Shown here piece by piece: positions 37,768 to 47,729 of a stretch of DNA of 64,000 nucleotides. The notes below the pieces were generated by a model. That model ran no database searches, was not told the DNA's origin, and saw only the letters and a program-made list of their open reading frames with translations. Location of the stretch: contig NZ_JADYUH010000004.1 of NCBI RefSeq assembly GCF_021531665.1, forward strand, positions 36,360 through 100,359. Direction: 5' to 3'. Every line of letters starts with the position of its first letter. The first letter of the stretch is position 1. Source of the DNA: Prevotellamassilia timonensis. Its GTDB lineage: Bacteria > Bacteroidota > Bacteroidia > Bacteroidales > Bacteroidaceae. The position numbers were made by a program, and so were the translations under genes.

Positions 37768-38829
37768 TCACTTTTTCACTATCACGTCAATGACGACTTT
37801 GGCGTGTTCGGGGTCATTGGTGATGAGAAGAATTCTTCTTCTTCCTTTGAACTTGTCAGACATTTCGCTGACGGAGATTTTGAGTTTTTCAACGGCGCCG
37901 GGCTTCAGCGTGCGTTTGCCAAGGCTGACGGAGATTCCGGGATTATAAACTTGCAGTGCCTTGACAACGAGCGGCGAGTGTCCGGTGTTGCGAAGCAGGA
38001 TTTGTCCGCTTGCCTTGCGGCGTTTGTCGGATGCGGTAAGCACGATGGTGGTGCTGTCAATGGCGAGTGAGGGTGCGAGTTCTGTTTGTGGCGGCAGGTC
38101 GGTGAAGTCCGGTAGCAGTGTGGTGGAGACGTTGATTTCGTTTTCTTTGTTGACGCGGTCTCCTTCGAAGCGACTGAGGTAGATGCTCGTCTGCGTCAGC
38201 CCCATGTTTTGCAGTTTTTCGCTGTTCAGCGTGACGTAGAGGCGCCCCACGCTGCCCGGGCGGATGACTTCGGGTTCGGCAACGGCGGAAAGATAGCGCG
38301 GGAGGTGCATGAGTTGCGGTCGGTAGGACATTTTGCTGCCGTTATATACCTGCAAGGCAAAGACGGGTCGGTCGCCGCGGTTCACGTCGTCAAACTCAAT
38401 GTCGTCCGTGTTGAGGTAATAGTCGCCAATTTGGAAGGGGAACTGGTCAGAGTTTTCAACCATGGTTTGGGAAACATTGCCCATGATGCGAAGGTAAACG
38501 GGTTCTTTGACGCCTTCCACATAGACAGCGACAGACTTGGAGAAGTGTCCGAGAAGTTCGGCATTATAGGAAACGCAGATTTCTCCCGTTCCGCCCGGTT
38601 CGATTTCTTCTTTCGGGAAGGAAACGCTGGTACATCCGCAGTCAGTTCTCACGTTGGTGATGCGGAGAGGGTTGGAAGACTTGTTAGTCAGTTTGAAAAC
38701 AGCGGTTTTCGGTTGTTCCCAGAGAATTGTTCCCATGTTGCGGGTGGTCTGCTCAAAGACAAGCAGAGGTTGTGCCTGCAAAACGGAAAAGAAGGAGAGG
38801 AAGGAAAGGAGGAGTAACGTCTTTTTCAT
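37768..38829 (-). CDS. Secreted DUF1573 protein
   Basis: The 353-residue protein has a signal peptide (LLLLSFLSFFSVLQAQ). The first DUF1573 domain (TTRNMGTILWEQPKTAVFKL, then VRTDCGCTSVSFPKEEI) is followed by two more Ig-like segments. The conserved Cys-Gly-Cys in RTDCGCTSVS is a family hallmark. Such proteins are common in Bacteroidetes; a role in copper or envelope chemistry has been proposed but is not established. It is a single gene. Confidence 0.88.
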   Translation of the reverse strand: MKKTLLLLSFLSFFSVLQAQPLLVFEQTTRNMGTILWEQPKTAVFKLTNKSSNPLRITNVRTDCGCTSVSFPKEEIEPGGTGEICVSYNAELLGHFSKSVAVYVEGVKEPVYLRIMGNVSQTMVENSDQFPFQIGDYYLNTDDIEFDDVNRGDRPVFALQVYNGSKMSYRPQLMHLPRYLSAVAEPEVIRPGSVGRLYVTLNSEKLQNMGLTQTSIYLSRFEGDRVNKENEINVSTTLLPDFTDLPPQTELAPSLAIDSTTIVLTASDKRRKASGQILLRNTGHSPLVVKALQVYNPGISVSLGKRTLKPGAVEKLKISVSEMSDKFKGRRRILLITNDPEHAKVVIDVIVKK

Positions 38830-39049
38830 AAATATGTGCTAAAGAGCGGTCTTTCAATGAGTGAAAATGAGGAGTAAAGGCGGGGCGCCACACATGGAAA
38901 GTGGCGTTTCGCCGCCGCGAAGTTAAGAAAAAATGCCGAAGAGTGTCGCTTTTGAGGATATGTTGCTAAATTTGCTTCGTTTAAAGAGGCGTTTTTCTTC
39001 TTGAATCGTCTTTTCTTACGTCTTTGTTTTTGTGACGTCTTTTTTACTT

Positions 39050-39808
39050 ATGACAAAATTCATCTCTTGGAACGTCAATGGGCTGCGCGCCTGTGACAAG
39101 AAAGGTTTCCGCGAAATTTTCACTCGGCTTGACGCCGACTTCTTCAGTTTGCAGGAAACCAAAATGCAACCCGGTCAGTTGGACATGGAGTTCCCCGGCT
39201 GGCATTCTTATTGGAACTCGGCTGAAAAGAAAGGTTATTCCGGCACTGCGGTCTTCTGCAAAGAGGAACCGTTGAACGTCACCTATGGTCTCGGCATTGA
39301 GGAACATGACCACGAAGGTCGCGTCATCACACTTGAAATGCCGGACTTCTTCCTCGTCACGGTCTATGTGCCGAACTCGCAGGAGGAACTGCGACGCTTG
39401 GACTATCGCATGACTTGGGAAGACGCCTTCCGTGCCTATGTCAAAGGGCTTGACGTACAAAAACCGGTTATTGTCTGCGGCGACTTGAACGTGGCGCACC
39501 AAGAAATTGACCTCCGAAACCCTGCCACCAACCATTTCAGTGCAGGCTTCACCGACGAGGAAAGAGGAAAGTTCACGGAACTCCTTGAAGCGGGGTTCAC
39601 TGACACTTTCCGTCACCTTCACCCGGAAACCGTCGAAGCCTACTCCTACTGGTCCTACCGTTTCAAAGCGCGGGAGAAGAATGCAGGCTGGCGCATTGAC
39701 TACTACGTCGTCAGCAACCGCCTCGCCGACCGCATTGAAGACGCCTCCATCCTCGCCGATGTCTTCGGTTCTGACCACTGCCCCGTCAGCCTCGTGCTGA
39801 AAGATTGA
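39050..39808 (+). CDS. xth: Exodeoxyribonuclease III (AP endonuclease)
   Basis: This 252-residue protein belongs to the EEP family. The metal and catalytic residues lie in [33 protein letters not shown] and the final DHCPVSL. The start giving [10 protein letters not shown] was chosen because the fold begins there. It repairs abasic sites. A possible -7 box (TAAATTTG) lies 76 bases upstream, without a clear -33. Confidence 0.95.
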   Translation: MTKFISWNVNGLRACDKKGFREIFTRLDADFFSLQETKMQPGQLDMEFPGWHSYWNSAEKKGYSGTAVFCKEEPLNVTYGLGIEEHDHEGRVITLEMPDFFLVTVYVPNSQEELRRLDYRMTWEDAFRAYVKGLDVQKPVIVCGDLNVAHQEIDLRNPATNHFSAGFTDEERGKFTELLEAGFTDTFRHLHPETVEAYSYWSYRFKAREKNAGWRIDYYVVSNRLADRIEDASILADVFGSDHCPVSLVLKD

Positions 39809-39903
39809 ACGTGCTGCGACTTTCGTCCTCTCTGTGTTTGTAACGAGAGGAACATATACTTTTAGAGGAACATATACTTTTATAAGAAATAAACGCATTC
39901 AAC

Positions 39904-41673
39904 ATGAAAGATTTTTTCAAGTACACTCTGGCGACCGTGCTGGGCATTGTGATTGTGCAGGTCTTTGCAGCCATCCTCGGCTTCATCATGCTCATCGCCA
40001 TTTCCGTGGGTTCACAAACCACCCCGACCATTGAGAAAGGCAGCGTTCTGCGCATCAAACTGACAGGCGAACTCTGCGAACGCGCCACCGAAAACCCGTT
40101 TGCCGAACTGATGGGCAACGAACTCTTGACCTCCCAAGGACTCGACGACCTCCTCGCTGCCATCAAAGTTGCCAAAGAAAACGACAAAATCAAGGGAATA
40201 TATCTTGAAGCCGGTGTGATGCAGGCTGACTATGCTTCCTTCCAGGAACTACGCAAGGCTCTCCTTGATTTCAAACAAAGCAAAAAGTTCATCGTGGCAT
40301 ACGGCGACAACTACTCGCAAGGAACCTACTGGGTGGCAAGCGTCGCTGACAAGGTGCTGCTCAATCCCTCCGGCATCGTGGATTGGCACGGCATCGCCGC
40401 GCAGCCCATCTTCTACAAAGACCTTTTGGAAAAAATCGGTGTGAAGATGCAGGTCTTCAAGGTCGGTACGTTCAAAAGCGCCGTCGAACCCTACATCCTC
40501 ACTTCCATGAGCGAAGCCAACCGCTTGCAGGTGCAGTCCTACATTGACGACATCTGGAGCGGCGTCTGCAAGGACGTGGCGGAAGCGCGCAAAGTCTCCG
40601 TGGACAGTCTCAACGCCTATGCCAACAACTATGCAAGACTGAGTTTGGCTGAAAACTATGTGAAGATGCAACTCGTTGATTCGCTTGCCTACATCGACGG
40701 CGTGCGCGACCGTCTGCGCGTCCTCTGCGACAAAGAAAAGGAAGTGAAGTTCGTCAGTCCTTCCGAACTCGCCAAGCTGGACAAACCCTCCTCCGCAACA
40801 GAAGAAATCGCAGTCTTCTATGCCGAAGGCGACATCGTGGATGAAGCCGCACAGAATCCCTTTGGCGGAAACACCTCACAAATCGTTGGTTCTGAAGTGG
40901 TCAAGGAATTGGACAAACTGATGAACGATGAAAACGTCAAAGCCGTTGTTCTCCGAATCAACTCCGGCGGTGGAAGCGCCTATGCCTCCGAACAAATGTG
41001 GCGCGCCATTCAACTCTTGAAGGCAAAGAAACCCGTGGTCGTCTCCATGAGCGGACTCGCTGCTTCCGGCGGCTACTACATGTCCTGCGGAGCTGACTAC
41101 ATTATCGCCGAACCCGCCACGCTGACGGGCAGCATTGGCATCTTCGGCATGGTGCCCGACGCTTCGGGACTGCTGACCGAGAAACTCGGACTCCACTTTG
41201 ACGTGGTCAAGACAAACACTTCCGCAGACTTCGGCGCTATGGGACGTCCTTTCAATCCCGAAGAAGCCAACGCGATGCAGCAATACGTAAACAACGGCTA
41301 CGCACTCTTCCTCAAACGTGTGGCAGAAGGTCGCGGCATGAAAGTGGAAGACGTGGACAAAATCGCACAAGGACGCGTCTGGACCGGCAACCAAGCTCTC
41401 GGCATCAAACTCGTGGACAAAATCGGAACGCTCCAAGACGCTGTGCAGGAGGCTGCCAAGAGAGCCAAACTCAAAGATTATGCCGTCACCGCCGCACCCG
41501 CCAAGGCCGACTGGATGGAAAACCTGATGAAACAGGCAACCCAGGACGACTATCTGGAACAGAAAATGCAGTCCGTGCTCGGCATCTACTACCGCCCGCT
41601 GCAATTCGTCGGTTCACTCGGACAACGTGCACAAATCCAGGCACGCATCCCCTACGAACCTAACCTCTTCTAA
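39904..41673 (+). CDS. sppA: Signal peptide peptidase SppA (67K type)
   Basis: The 589-residue protein has one N-terminal membrane helix and two tandem S49 domains. The first domain supplies the general-base lysine in VGTFKSAVEP. The second supplies the serine nucleophile in GLAASGGYYMS, with the turn TGSIGIFG. It clears leftover signal peptides in the membrane. The gene is complete and typical, five bases before lpxK. Confidence 0.94.
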   Translation: MKDFFKYTLATVLGIVIVQVFAAILGFIMLIAISVGSQTTPTIEKGSVLRIKLTGELCERATENPFAELMGNELLTSQGLDDLLAAIKVAKENDKIKGIYLEAGVMQADYASFQELRKALLDFKQSKKFIVAYGDNYSQGTYWVASVADKVLLNPSGIVDWHGIAAQPIFYKDLLEKIGVKMQVFKVGTFKSAVEPYILTSMSEANRLQVQSYIDDIWSGVCKDVAEARKVSVDSLNAYANNYARLSLAENYVKMQLVDSLAYIDGVRDRLRVLCDKEKEVKFVSPSELAKLDKPSSATEEIAVFYAEGDIVDEAAQNPFGGNTSQIVGSEVVKELDKLMNDENVKAVVLRINSGGGSAYASEQMWRAIQLLKAKKPVVVSMSGLAASGGYYMSCGADYIIAEPATLTGSIGIFGMVPDASGLLTEKLGLHFDVVKTNTSADFGAMGRPFNPEEANAMQQYVNNGYALFLKRVAEGRGMKVEDVDKIAQGRVWTGNQALGIKLVDKIGTLQDAVQEAAKRAKLKDYAVTAAPAKADWMENLMKQATQDDYLEQKMQSVLGIYYRPLQFVGSLGQRAQIQARIPYEPNLF

Positions 41674-41678
41674 GCGGC

Positions 41679-42731
41679 ATGAACCCCTCCCTCCTTCTCG
41701 CTCCGCTGACCATCCCGCTGTCGTGGGCGTATGACGCCGTGACAACGGTGCGCAACCTGCTGTTCGACCGAGGCGTCCTTCCCTCCGAACGTTTTCCGCT
41801 GCCGGTCATCGGCGTGGGAAACCTTGCCGTGGGAGGTACGGGGAAAACGCCACACGTGGAACACATCCTGCACCTCCTTCACGAACAGGGACTCCGCCCG
41901 GCGATGCTCTCGCGAGGCTACGGCAGAACGACCCGCGGCTTTCGTGCCGTCGAAGAGGGAGAGACGGGAGCCACCTGCGGCGACGAACCGTTTCAGGTGA
42001 GCCGCAACTGCCCCTTTGCCCACGTGGCGGTTTGCGAGGACCGAAGGGAAGGCATTCGCCGACTGCTGGCGCGCTGGCAGGACACGGATGTGGTCGTTTT
42101 GGACGACGCCTTTCAGCATCGCTACGTCCGTCCGGGGCTTCAGGTACTTCTGACCGACGCAGCACGCCCCTTCACCAAGGACCACGTGATGCCGTGGGGA
42201 CGGCTCCGAGAAAACCGTCGGGGAGCAAAACGTGCTGACGTGATTGTCGTGACGAAATGTCGCGACGGGCAAACGCCCTCCGTCCCGCTCGCTCCGGGAC
42301 AGCACCTCTTCTTCAGTCGCATCGTCTATGCTCCGCTCCGCCCCTTCCTCGTTGAGAGCGCCGAGAACGTGGAGACGAAAGGCAAGCGCGTGCTGCTGAT
42401 TTCCGGCATCGCCAACCCACGCCCTTTGGCGGAACATCTCCGCCGGACGGGAGCGAAGCAGGTGGAGCAACTGGACTTTCCTGACCATCACCGCTTTACG
42501 TCGCAGGACGCAGCACGCATGGCGCGAGCCGGCAAAGAAGCGGAACTCATCGTCACCACCGAAAAAGACGCCGTGCGCTTGAACGCCGTGGCGCAGGAAC
42601 TTCCTTCCGACATACTTCAAAAGATATATGTGCAACCCATCACCGTGAGCATGGCTCCCGCAGAGGGCGAAGCACAAACTTTCCAACAAATCATTCAAGA
42701 CTATGTTACAGCAAATCAAAGAAACCGCTGA
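41679..42731 (+). CDS. lpxK: Tetraacyldisaccharide 4'-kinase
   Basis: LpxK phosphorylates the lipid A precursor at the inner membrane. The 350 residues contain an N-terminal membrane anchor, the Walker A VGNLAVGGTGKTPHVE and the catalytic Asp region VVVLDDAFQHRYVRPG. The stop lies inside the purine nucleoside phosphorylase gene, overlapping by 29 bases. sppA, lpxK and that gene form one unit. Confidence 0.95.
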   Translation: MNPSLLLAPLTIPLSWAYDAVTTVRNLLFDRGVLPSERFPLPVIGVGNLAVGGTGKTPHVEHILHLLHEQGLRPAMLSRGYGRTTRGFRAVEEGETGATCGDEPFQVSRNCPFAHVAVCEDRREGIRRLLARWQDTDVVVLDDAFQHRYVRPGLQVLLTDAARPFTKDHVMPWGRLRENRRGAKRADVIVVTKCRDGQTPSVPLAPGQHLFFSRIVYAPLRPFLVESAENVETKGKRVLLISGIANPRPLAEHLRRTGAKQVEQLDFPDHHRFTSQDAARMARAGKEAELIVTTEKDAVRLNAVAQELPSDILQKIYVQPITVSMAPAEGEAQTFQQIIQDYVTANQRNR

Positions 42732-43512
42732 ATGGATTAAGCAGCACACCGCGATGCGCCCGCTGACCGCCATCGTGCTCGGCACGGGACTCGGACGCCT
42801 GGCGCAAGAAATTGAAATCGTTGAAGCCTTCCCCTATCAAGACATTCCCAACTTCCCCGTCAGCACGGTGGAAGGACATTCCGGAAAACTCATCTTCGGA
42901 CGTCTGGGCGGCAAAGACGTCATGGCACTTCAAGGACGCTTCCACTTCTACGAAGGCTACAACATGAAGCAGGTGACCTTCCCCATCCGCGTCATGTATG
43001 AACTGGGCATTCAAAACCTCTTTGTCAGCAACGCTGCCGGCGGCATGAACCCGGACTTTGAAATCGGCGACTTGATGCTCATCACAGACCACATCAACTT
43101 CATGCCGGAACACCCGCTCCACGGTCCGAATTTCCCGACCGGTCCGCGTTTCCCGGACATGCACGAAGCCTACGATCACCAGTTCCTCGACATGGCACGC
43201 GCCATTGCCAAAGAAAAAGGCATTCGCACCGTTGAAGGCGTCTATCTCGCCACACAGGGACCGACGTTTGAGACGCCGGCGGAATATAAAATGTATCACA
43301 TCTTCGGTGCTGACGCCGTGGGCATGAGCACCGTGCCGGAAGTCATCGTCGCTCACCACTGCGGCATCCGCGTCTTTGGCGTCAGCATCATCACCGACCT
43401 CGGTGTGGAAGGCAAGATTGTCGAAGTCAGCCACGAAGAGGTGCAGAAAGCCGCCGATGCCGTGCAACCGCTCATGGCTGAAATCTTCCGCGAAATGGTG
43501 AAACGCATCTGA
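42703..43512 (+). CDS. Purine nucleoside phosphorylase (trimeric type)
   Basis: The 269-residue protein cleaves guanosine/inosine with phosphate. Family blocks are VLGTGLGRLAQEIE, FPVSTVEGHSGKLIFG, ALQGRFHFYEGY, NAAGGMNPDFEIGDLMLITD and TQGPTFETPAEY. It overlaps lpxK and ends in a strong terminator. The start giving MLQQIKETAEW matches family length. Confidence 0.95.
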   Translation: MLQQIKETAEWIKQHTAMRPLTAIVLGTGLGRLAQEIEIVEAFPYQDIPNFPVSTVEGHSGKLIFGRLGGKDVMALQGRFHFYEGYNMKQVTFPIRVMYELGIQNLFVSNAAGGMNPDFEIGDLMLITDHINFMPEHPLHGPNFPTGPRFPDMHEAYDHQFLDMARAIAKEKGIRTVEGVYLATQGPTFETPAEYKMYHIFGADAVGMSTVPEVIVAHHCGIRVFGVSIITDLGVEGKIVEVSHEEVQKAADAVQPLMAEIFREMVKRI

Positions 43513-43520
43513 CTCCCTCT

Positions 43521-43561
43521 CACCGGAGCATCGAACCAAAACCACGTTCGACGCTCCGGTG
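43521..43561 (+). terminator. Terminator after the nucleoside phosphorylase gene
   Basis: CACCGGAGC pairs with GCTCCGGTG, extended by TCGAAC/GTTCGA with one bulge, then ATTTTG. The ETF promoter begins directly after it. Confidence 0.8.
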
Positions 43562-43563
43562 AT

Positions 43564-43594
43564 TTTGTCTAAAAAACAAAAAAACGTACTTTTG
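43564..43594 (+). promoter_or_regulatory. Promoter of the etfB-etfA-acyl-CoA dehydrogenase operon
   Basis: TTTG, 19 bases, TACTTTTG fits the Bacteroidetes consensus and lies 119 bases upstream of the etfB start. Confidence 0.75.
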
Positions 43595-43632
43595 CCACGC
43601 GACTTAAGATATTAACGCCGCTCCGACACCTT

Positions 43633-43681
43633 ATTATATAATAGGCGTTACTTCTCGATTATATAATAGGCGTTACTTCTC
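43633..43681 (+). repeat. 25-bp direct repeat in the etfB leader
   Basis: ATTATATAATAGGCGTTACT is repeated in register 25 bases later (ends TTCTC). Each unit has a TTATATAA palindrome. The copies lie between promoter and start codon and could bind a regulator or fold in the leader. Confidence 0.7.
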
Positions 43682-43712
43682 AAAATCAATACTATCAAAA
43701 TCACATACCAAC

Positions 43713-44588
43713 ATGAGTCTTAAAATTGTTGTACTTGCCAAGCAAGTGCCCGACACTCGGAATGTCGGCAAGGACGCGATGACGCCCGAAGGAACCGTCA
43801 ATCGCGCCGCCCTGCCTGCCATCTTCAATCCCGAGGATTTGAATGCGCTGGAACAAGCGCTGCGTTTGAAAGAATCTCACCCCGGCACCACCGTGCATCT
43901 CCTGACCATGGGTCCTCCCCGCGCCACGGAAATCATCCGCGAAGGACTCTATCGCGGTGCTGACGGCGGCGTGCTCCTCACCGACCGTGCTTTCGCCGGC
44001 GCTGACACCCTCGCCACCAGTTATGCACTGAGCCAAGCCATCAAGAAGATGGGCATGCCCGACATCGTTCTCTGCGGACGCCAAGCCATCGACGGCGACA
44101 CCGCACAGGTCGGACCGCAAGTGGCACAGAAACTGGATTTGAACCAAGTGACCTACGTGACCAACGTGGACTCCGTTGCCGATGGAAAAATCACGCTGAC
44201 CCGCAGCATTGACGGAGGCATCGAACGCGTGGAAGCTCCGCTGCCCATCCTCTTGACCGTCAATGGCAATGCTGCGCCCTGCCGTCCCCGCAACGCCAAA
44301 CTCGTCATGAAGTTCAAACGCGCCACCGCGCCGATGGAACGTCCCGCCGACGGCAACATCCCCTACGCGGAAGAATATGAGAAGAAACCTTGGCTCACCG
44401 TCTCCCAGTGGAGCGTTGCTGATGTGGACGGAGATCTGCAGCAGTGCGGTCTCTCCGGTTCTCCCACCAAGGTGAAAGCCGTGCAAAACATCGTCTTCAA
44501 AGCCAAAGAGAGCAAACATCTCACCGGCTCGGACAACGATGTCGAGAGTTTAGTCAAGGAATTGTTGGACAGCCATACCATCGGATAA
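43713..44588 (+). CDS. etfB: Electron transfer flavoprotein beta subunit
   Basis: The 291-residue subunit carries the ETF beta fold: KIVVLAKQVPDT at the start, and the AMP-binding segment LLTDRAFAGADTLATSYALS. It partners EtfA and carries electrons from acyl-CoA dehydrogenase. It is the first gene of the operon, with etfA 3 bases after. Confidence 0.95.
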   Translation: MSLKIVVLAKQVPDTRNVGKDAMTPEGTVNRAALPAIFNPEDLNALEQALRLKESHPGTTVHLLTMGPPRATEIIREGLYRGADGGVLLTDRAFAGADTLATSYALSQAIKKMGMPDIVLCGRQAIDGDTAQVGPQVAQKLDLNQVTYVTNVDSVADGKITLTRSIDGGIERVEAPLPILLTVNGNAAPCRPRNAKLVMKFKRATAPMERPADGNIPYAEEYEKKPWLTVSQWSVADVDGDLQQCGLSGSPTKVKAVQNIVFKAKESKHLTGSDNDVESLVKELLDSHTIG

Positions 44589-44591
44589 ATC

Positions 44592-45614
44592 ATGAACAAC
44601 GTATTTGTATATTGCGAAATAGATAAGTTTACCGTGGAGGAGGTCTCCTTCGAACTCCTCACCAAGGGTCGTAAACTTGCCAACGAACTCGGTGTGCAAC
44701 TCGAAGCCATCGCCGCAGGCAGCGGCATCACGGGTAAAGTGGAGAAGGACATCCTTTCCTACGGCGTGGATAAACTTCACGTCTTTGACGGAGAAGGACT
44801 CTATCCCTACACCTCCAAACCGCACACCAGCATCCTCGTCAATCTCTTCAAAAAAGAACAGCCCCAAATCTGCCTCATGGGTGCCACCGTCATCGGACGT
44901 GACCTCGGTCCCCGCGTCAGTTCCTCGCTCACCAGCGGTCTGACTGCCGACTGCACCGCCCTTGAAATTGGAGACTATGATGACCGCAAGAGTGGCAAAC
45001 ACTATGAAGGTCTGCTCTATCAGATTCGCCCCGCTTTCGGCGGCAACATCGTTGCCACCATCGTGAACCCCGACAATCGCCCGCAAATGGCAACCGTCAG
45101 AAGCGGCGTGATGAAAGCGGAGAAAGTGGCAGAATACTACAACGGCGAGATTGTCTATCATGAAGTTGCCGAGTTTGTGCCCGACACGGACTATGTGGTG
45201 AAGGTCTTGGAACGCCACGTTGAAAAAGCCTCCAACAACCTCAAGGGTGCACCCATCATCGTGGCAGGCGGCTACGGTGTGGGCAGCAAGGAAGGCTTTG
45301 ACCTGCTCCGCAAACTCGCAGAAGAACTCCATGGAGAAGTCGGTGCAAGCCGTGCCGCCGTTGATGCGGGCTTCTGCGACCACTCCCTGCAAATCGGACA
45401 GACCGGCGTCACCGTGCGTCCCAAGGTTTATATTGCCTGTGGTATCAGCGGCGCCATCCAGCACGTGGCGGGAATGAAGGAAAGCGGAATCGTCATCTCC
45501 ATCAACACCGACCCCGAAGCGCCCATCAACCAAATCGCTGACTACGTCATCACAGGCAGCGTGGAAGAAGTCGTTCCCAAATTCATCAAGTCCTACAAAG
45601 CGAACAGCAAATAA
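44592..45614 (+). CDS. etfA: Electron transfer flavoprotein alpha subunit
   Basis: The 340-residue subunit has the N-terminal domain and the C-terminal FAD domain (APIIVAGGYGVGSKEGFDLL, the RAAVDAGF block, then QIGQTGVTVRPKVYIACGIS). FAD in this domain passes electrons between the dehydrogenase and quinone or ferredoxin partners. It is followed by the dehydrogenase after 10 bases. Confidence 0.96.
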   Translation: MNNVFVYCEIDKFTVEEVSFELLTKGRKLANELGVQLEAIAAGSGITGKVEKDILSYGVDKLHVFDGEGLYPYTSKPHTSILVNLFKKEQPQICLMGATVIGRDLGPRVSSSLTSGLTADCTALEIGDYDDRKSGKHYEGLLYQIRPAFGGNIVATIVNPDNRPQMATVRSGVMKAEKVAEYYNGEIVYHEVAEFVPDTDYVVKVLERHVEKASNNLKGAPIIVAGGYGVGSKEGFDLLRKLAEELHGEVGASRAAVDAGFCDHSLQIGQTGVTVRPKVYIACGISGAIQHVAGMKESGIVISINTDPEAPINQIADYVITGSVEEVVPKFIKSYKANSK

Positions 45615-45624
45615 TCCAAGAAAA

Positions 45625-47334
45625 ATGGCTAACAACTATACTGACCATCCCGAACTGAAGTTTGAGTTGAACCACCCGCTCATGAAGCGCATCGTGGAAC
45701 TCAAAGAACGCGATTTCCGTGACAAGGAAGACTATGACTACGCGCCGCTCGATTTCGCCGACGCCATGGATAACTATGACCGTGTGCTCGACATCACCGG
45801 AGAATTGGCAGGAACCACCATCGCCGACAACGCAGAAGGCGTGGACCTTGAAGGACCGCACCACGTCGGTGACCGTGTTCACTATGCTTCCGGCACGCAA
45901 GCCAACCTCGACGCAATGGTGAAAGCAGGTCTCAACGGCATGACCATGCCGCGACGCTACGGCGGTTTGAACTTCCCCATCACGCCCTACACCATGTGTG
46001 CAGAACTCGTCGCAGCCTCCGACGCCGGCTTTGGCAACATCTGGAGTCTGCAGGACTGCATCGAGACACTCTATGAGTTCGGAGACGAAGACCAGCACTC
46101 ACGTTTCATTCCCCGCATCTGCGCCGGAGAAACCATGTCCATGGACCTCACCGAGCCCGATGCCGGAAGTGACCTCCAGAGCGTCATGCTCAAAGCCACC
46201 TACGACGAAGAAGCAGGCTGCTGGCGTCTGAACGGCGTGAAGCGTTTCATCACCAACGGCGACGCTGACCTTCACCTCGTACTGGCACGCTCGGAAGAAG
46301 GAACGACCGACGGACGCGGACTCTCCATGTTCATCTATGACAAGCGCGACGGAGGAGTCAACGTGCGACGCATCGAGAACAAACTCGGCATCCACGGAAG
46401 TCCGACCTGCGAGTTGGTTTATAAGAACGCCAAGGCAGAACTCTGCGGCAATCGAAAATTGGGTCTGATTAAGTATGTCATGGCACTCATGAACGGTGCC
46501 CGCCTCGGCATCGCCGCCCAGAGTGTCGGTATCTCGCAGGCCGCCTACAACGAAGGACTTGCTTATGCTCGTGACCGCGAACAGTTCGGCAAACCCATCA
46601 TTCAGTTCCCCGCCGTGCGCGACATGCTTTCCAACATGAAAGCAAAACTCGACGCCGGTCGCGCCCTGCTCTATCAGTGCGCCCGCTATGTGGATATCTA
46701 CAAAGCACTCGACGACATCAGTCGCGAGCGCAAACTGACGCCCGAAGAACGTCAGGAGCAGAAACTCTACAGCAAACTTGCTGACTCCCTCACGCCCCTC
46801 GCCAAAGGCATGAACTCGGAATATTGCAACCAGAACACCTACGACGCCATCCAAATCCACGGCGGTTCAGGCTTCATGTTGGACTATCCCATTCAACGCT
46901 ACTATCGCGACGCCCGCATCACTTCCATCTATGAAGGAACGACGCAGTTGCAGGTGGTGGCAGCCATTCGCTACGTCACCAACGGTTCCTACCTCGCTCA
47001 GATGAGAGAGTTTGAACAGGCGGAAGTCAGCGAAGAAATGCGTCCGCTGCTGGAGAAAGCAAAGGTCATGGCTGACAAGTTTGAGGAAGCCGTTGAACAC
47101 GTGAAGAACGCTGCCGACCAGCCGCTCCACGACCTCTGTGCCCGTCACCTCGTGGAAATGGCTGCCGACATCATCATGTTGCACCTCCTGCTCCACAACG
47201 CCACGGCTGACGCCGACCTCTTTGCCAAGAGTGCGAAGGTCTATGCCCGTCTTACCGAATCAGAAATTGCTCGCCACCACACCTACGTCATGGGAACTAC
47301 GCCCGAGACGCTTGCAGAATATGTGGAGGCATAA
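45625..47334 (+). CDS. Acyl-CoA dehydrogenase, operon with ETF
   Basis: The 569-residue flavoprotein belongs to the acyl-CoA dehydrogenase family: MSMDLTEPDAGSDLQSV, LNGVKRFITNGDADLHLVLA, and the catalytic-Glu region TSIYEGTTQLQ. It is longer than short-chain dehydrogenases (about 380), with extra residues at both ends. With ETF alpha and beta upstream it probably reduces or oxidises a short or branched acyl-CoA; the substrate is not told by sequence alone. A terminator follows. Confidence 0.93.
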   Translation: MANNYTDHPELKFELNHPLMKRIVELKERDFRDKEDYDYAPLDFADAMDNYDRVLDITGELAGTTIADNAEGVDLEGPHHVGDRVHYASGTQANLDAMVKAGLNGMTMPRRYGGLNFPITPYTMCAELVAASDAGFGNIWSLQDCIETLYEFGDEDQHSRFIPRICAGETMSMDLTEPDAGSDLQSVMLKATYDEEAGCWRLNGVKRFITNGDADLHLVLARSEEGTTDGRGLSMFIYDKRDGGVNVRRIENKLGIHGSPTCELVYKNAKAELCGNRKLGLIKYVMALMNGARLGIAAQSVGISQAAYNEGLAYARDREQFGKPIIQFPAVRDMLSNMKAKLDAGRALLYQCARYVDIYKALDDISRERKLTPEERQEQKLYSKLADSLTPLAKGMNSEYCNQNTYDAIQIHGGSGFMLDYPIQRYYRDARITSIYEGTTQLQVVAAIRYVTNGSYLAQMREFEQAEVSEEMRPLLEKAKVMADKFEEAVEHVKNAADQPLHDLCARHLVEMAADIIMLHLLLHNATADADLFAKSAKVYARLTESEIARHHTYVMGTTPETLAEYVEA

Positions 47335-47358
47335 TCATTCAAACTTTTAGTCTTTTCA

Positions 47359-47391
47359 GCGGGTGTGCAGGGCTTTCTCCCGCACACCCGC
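47359..47391 (+). terminator. Terminator of the ETF operon
   Basis: GCGGGTGTGC pairs with GCACACCCGC (10 bp), then CTTTTC. Confidence 0.75.
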
Positions 47392-47408
47392 CTTTTCACT
47401 CTCGCCTC

Positions 47409-47693
47409 ATGGATCTCCTTTCCGACTTCGCGAACGCTTTGGAGCGACACGTTGCCGAACGTCTTCGCCTCTGCGAAGACAGTCCGGACTATGTCTGCGA
47501 AGCCGTCCGCATCGCTGATGCCCACAACCTGCTCTTCATCACCGTCGAAGGCGGAACAACGGACGAGGAACACAACCTCTTCGCGCTCCGCGACCTCTGC
47601 CACCTCGACGACATGACGCTGAACTACGTCCCCGACCGGCAACGCATCGAGCGACTCGCCCGCCATCTACTCCTGCCCGGAGGGGCGGAGTGA
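47409..47693 (+). CDS. Small uncharacterised protein (94 residues)
   Basis: No family is recognised. The first half is helical and charged (LERHVAERLRLCEDSPDYVC), and the middle has VEGGTTDEEHNLFALRDL. Codon use is like neighbouring genes and the frame lies between the ETF operon terminator and the thioesterase gene. It could be a small regulatory or accessory protein; chance cannot be ruled out. Confidence 0.5.
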   Translation: MDLLSDFANALERHVAERLRLCEDSPDYVCEAVRIADAHNLLFITVEGGTTDEEHNLFALRDLCHLDDMTLNYVPDRQRIERLARHLLLPGGAE

Positions 47694-47729
47694 ATACATT
47701 GAGAGGACAATAAATTATTATAAATACTC

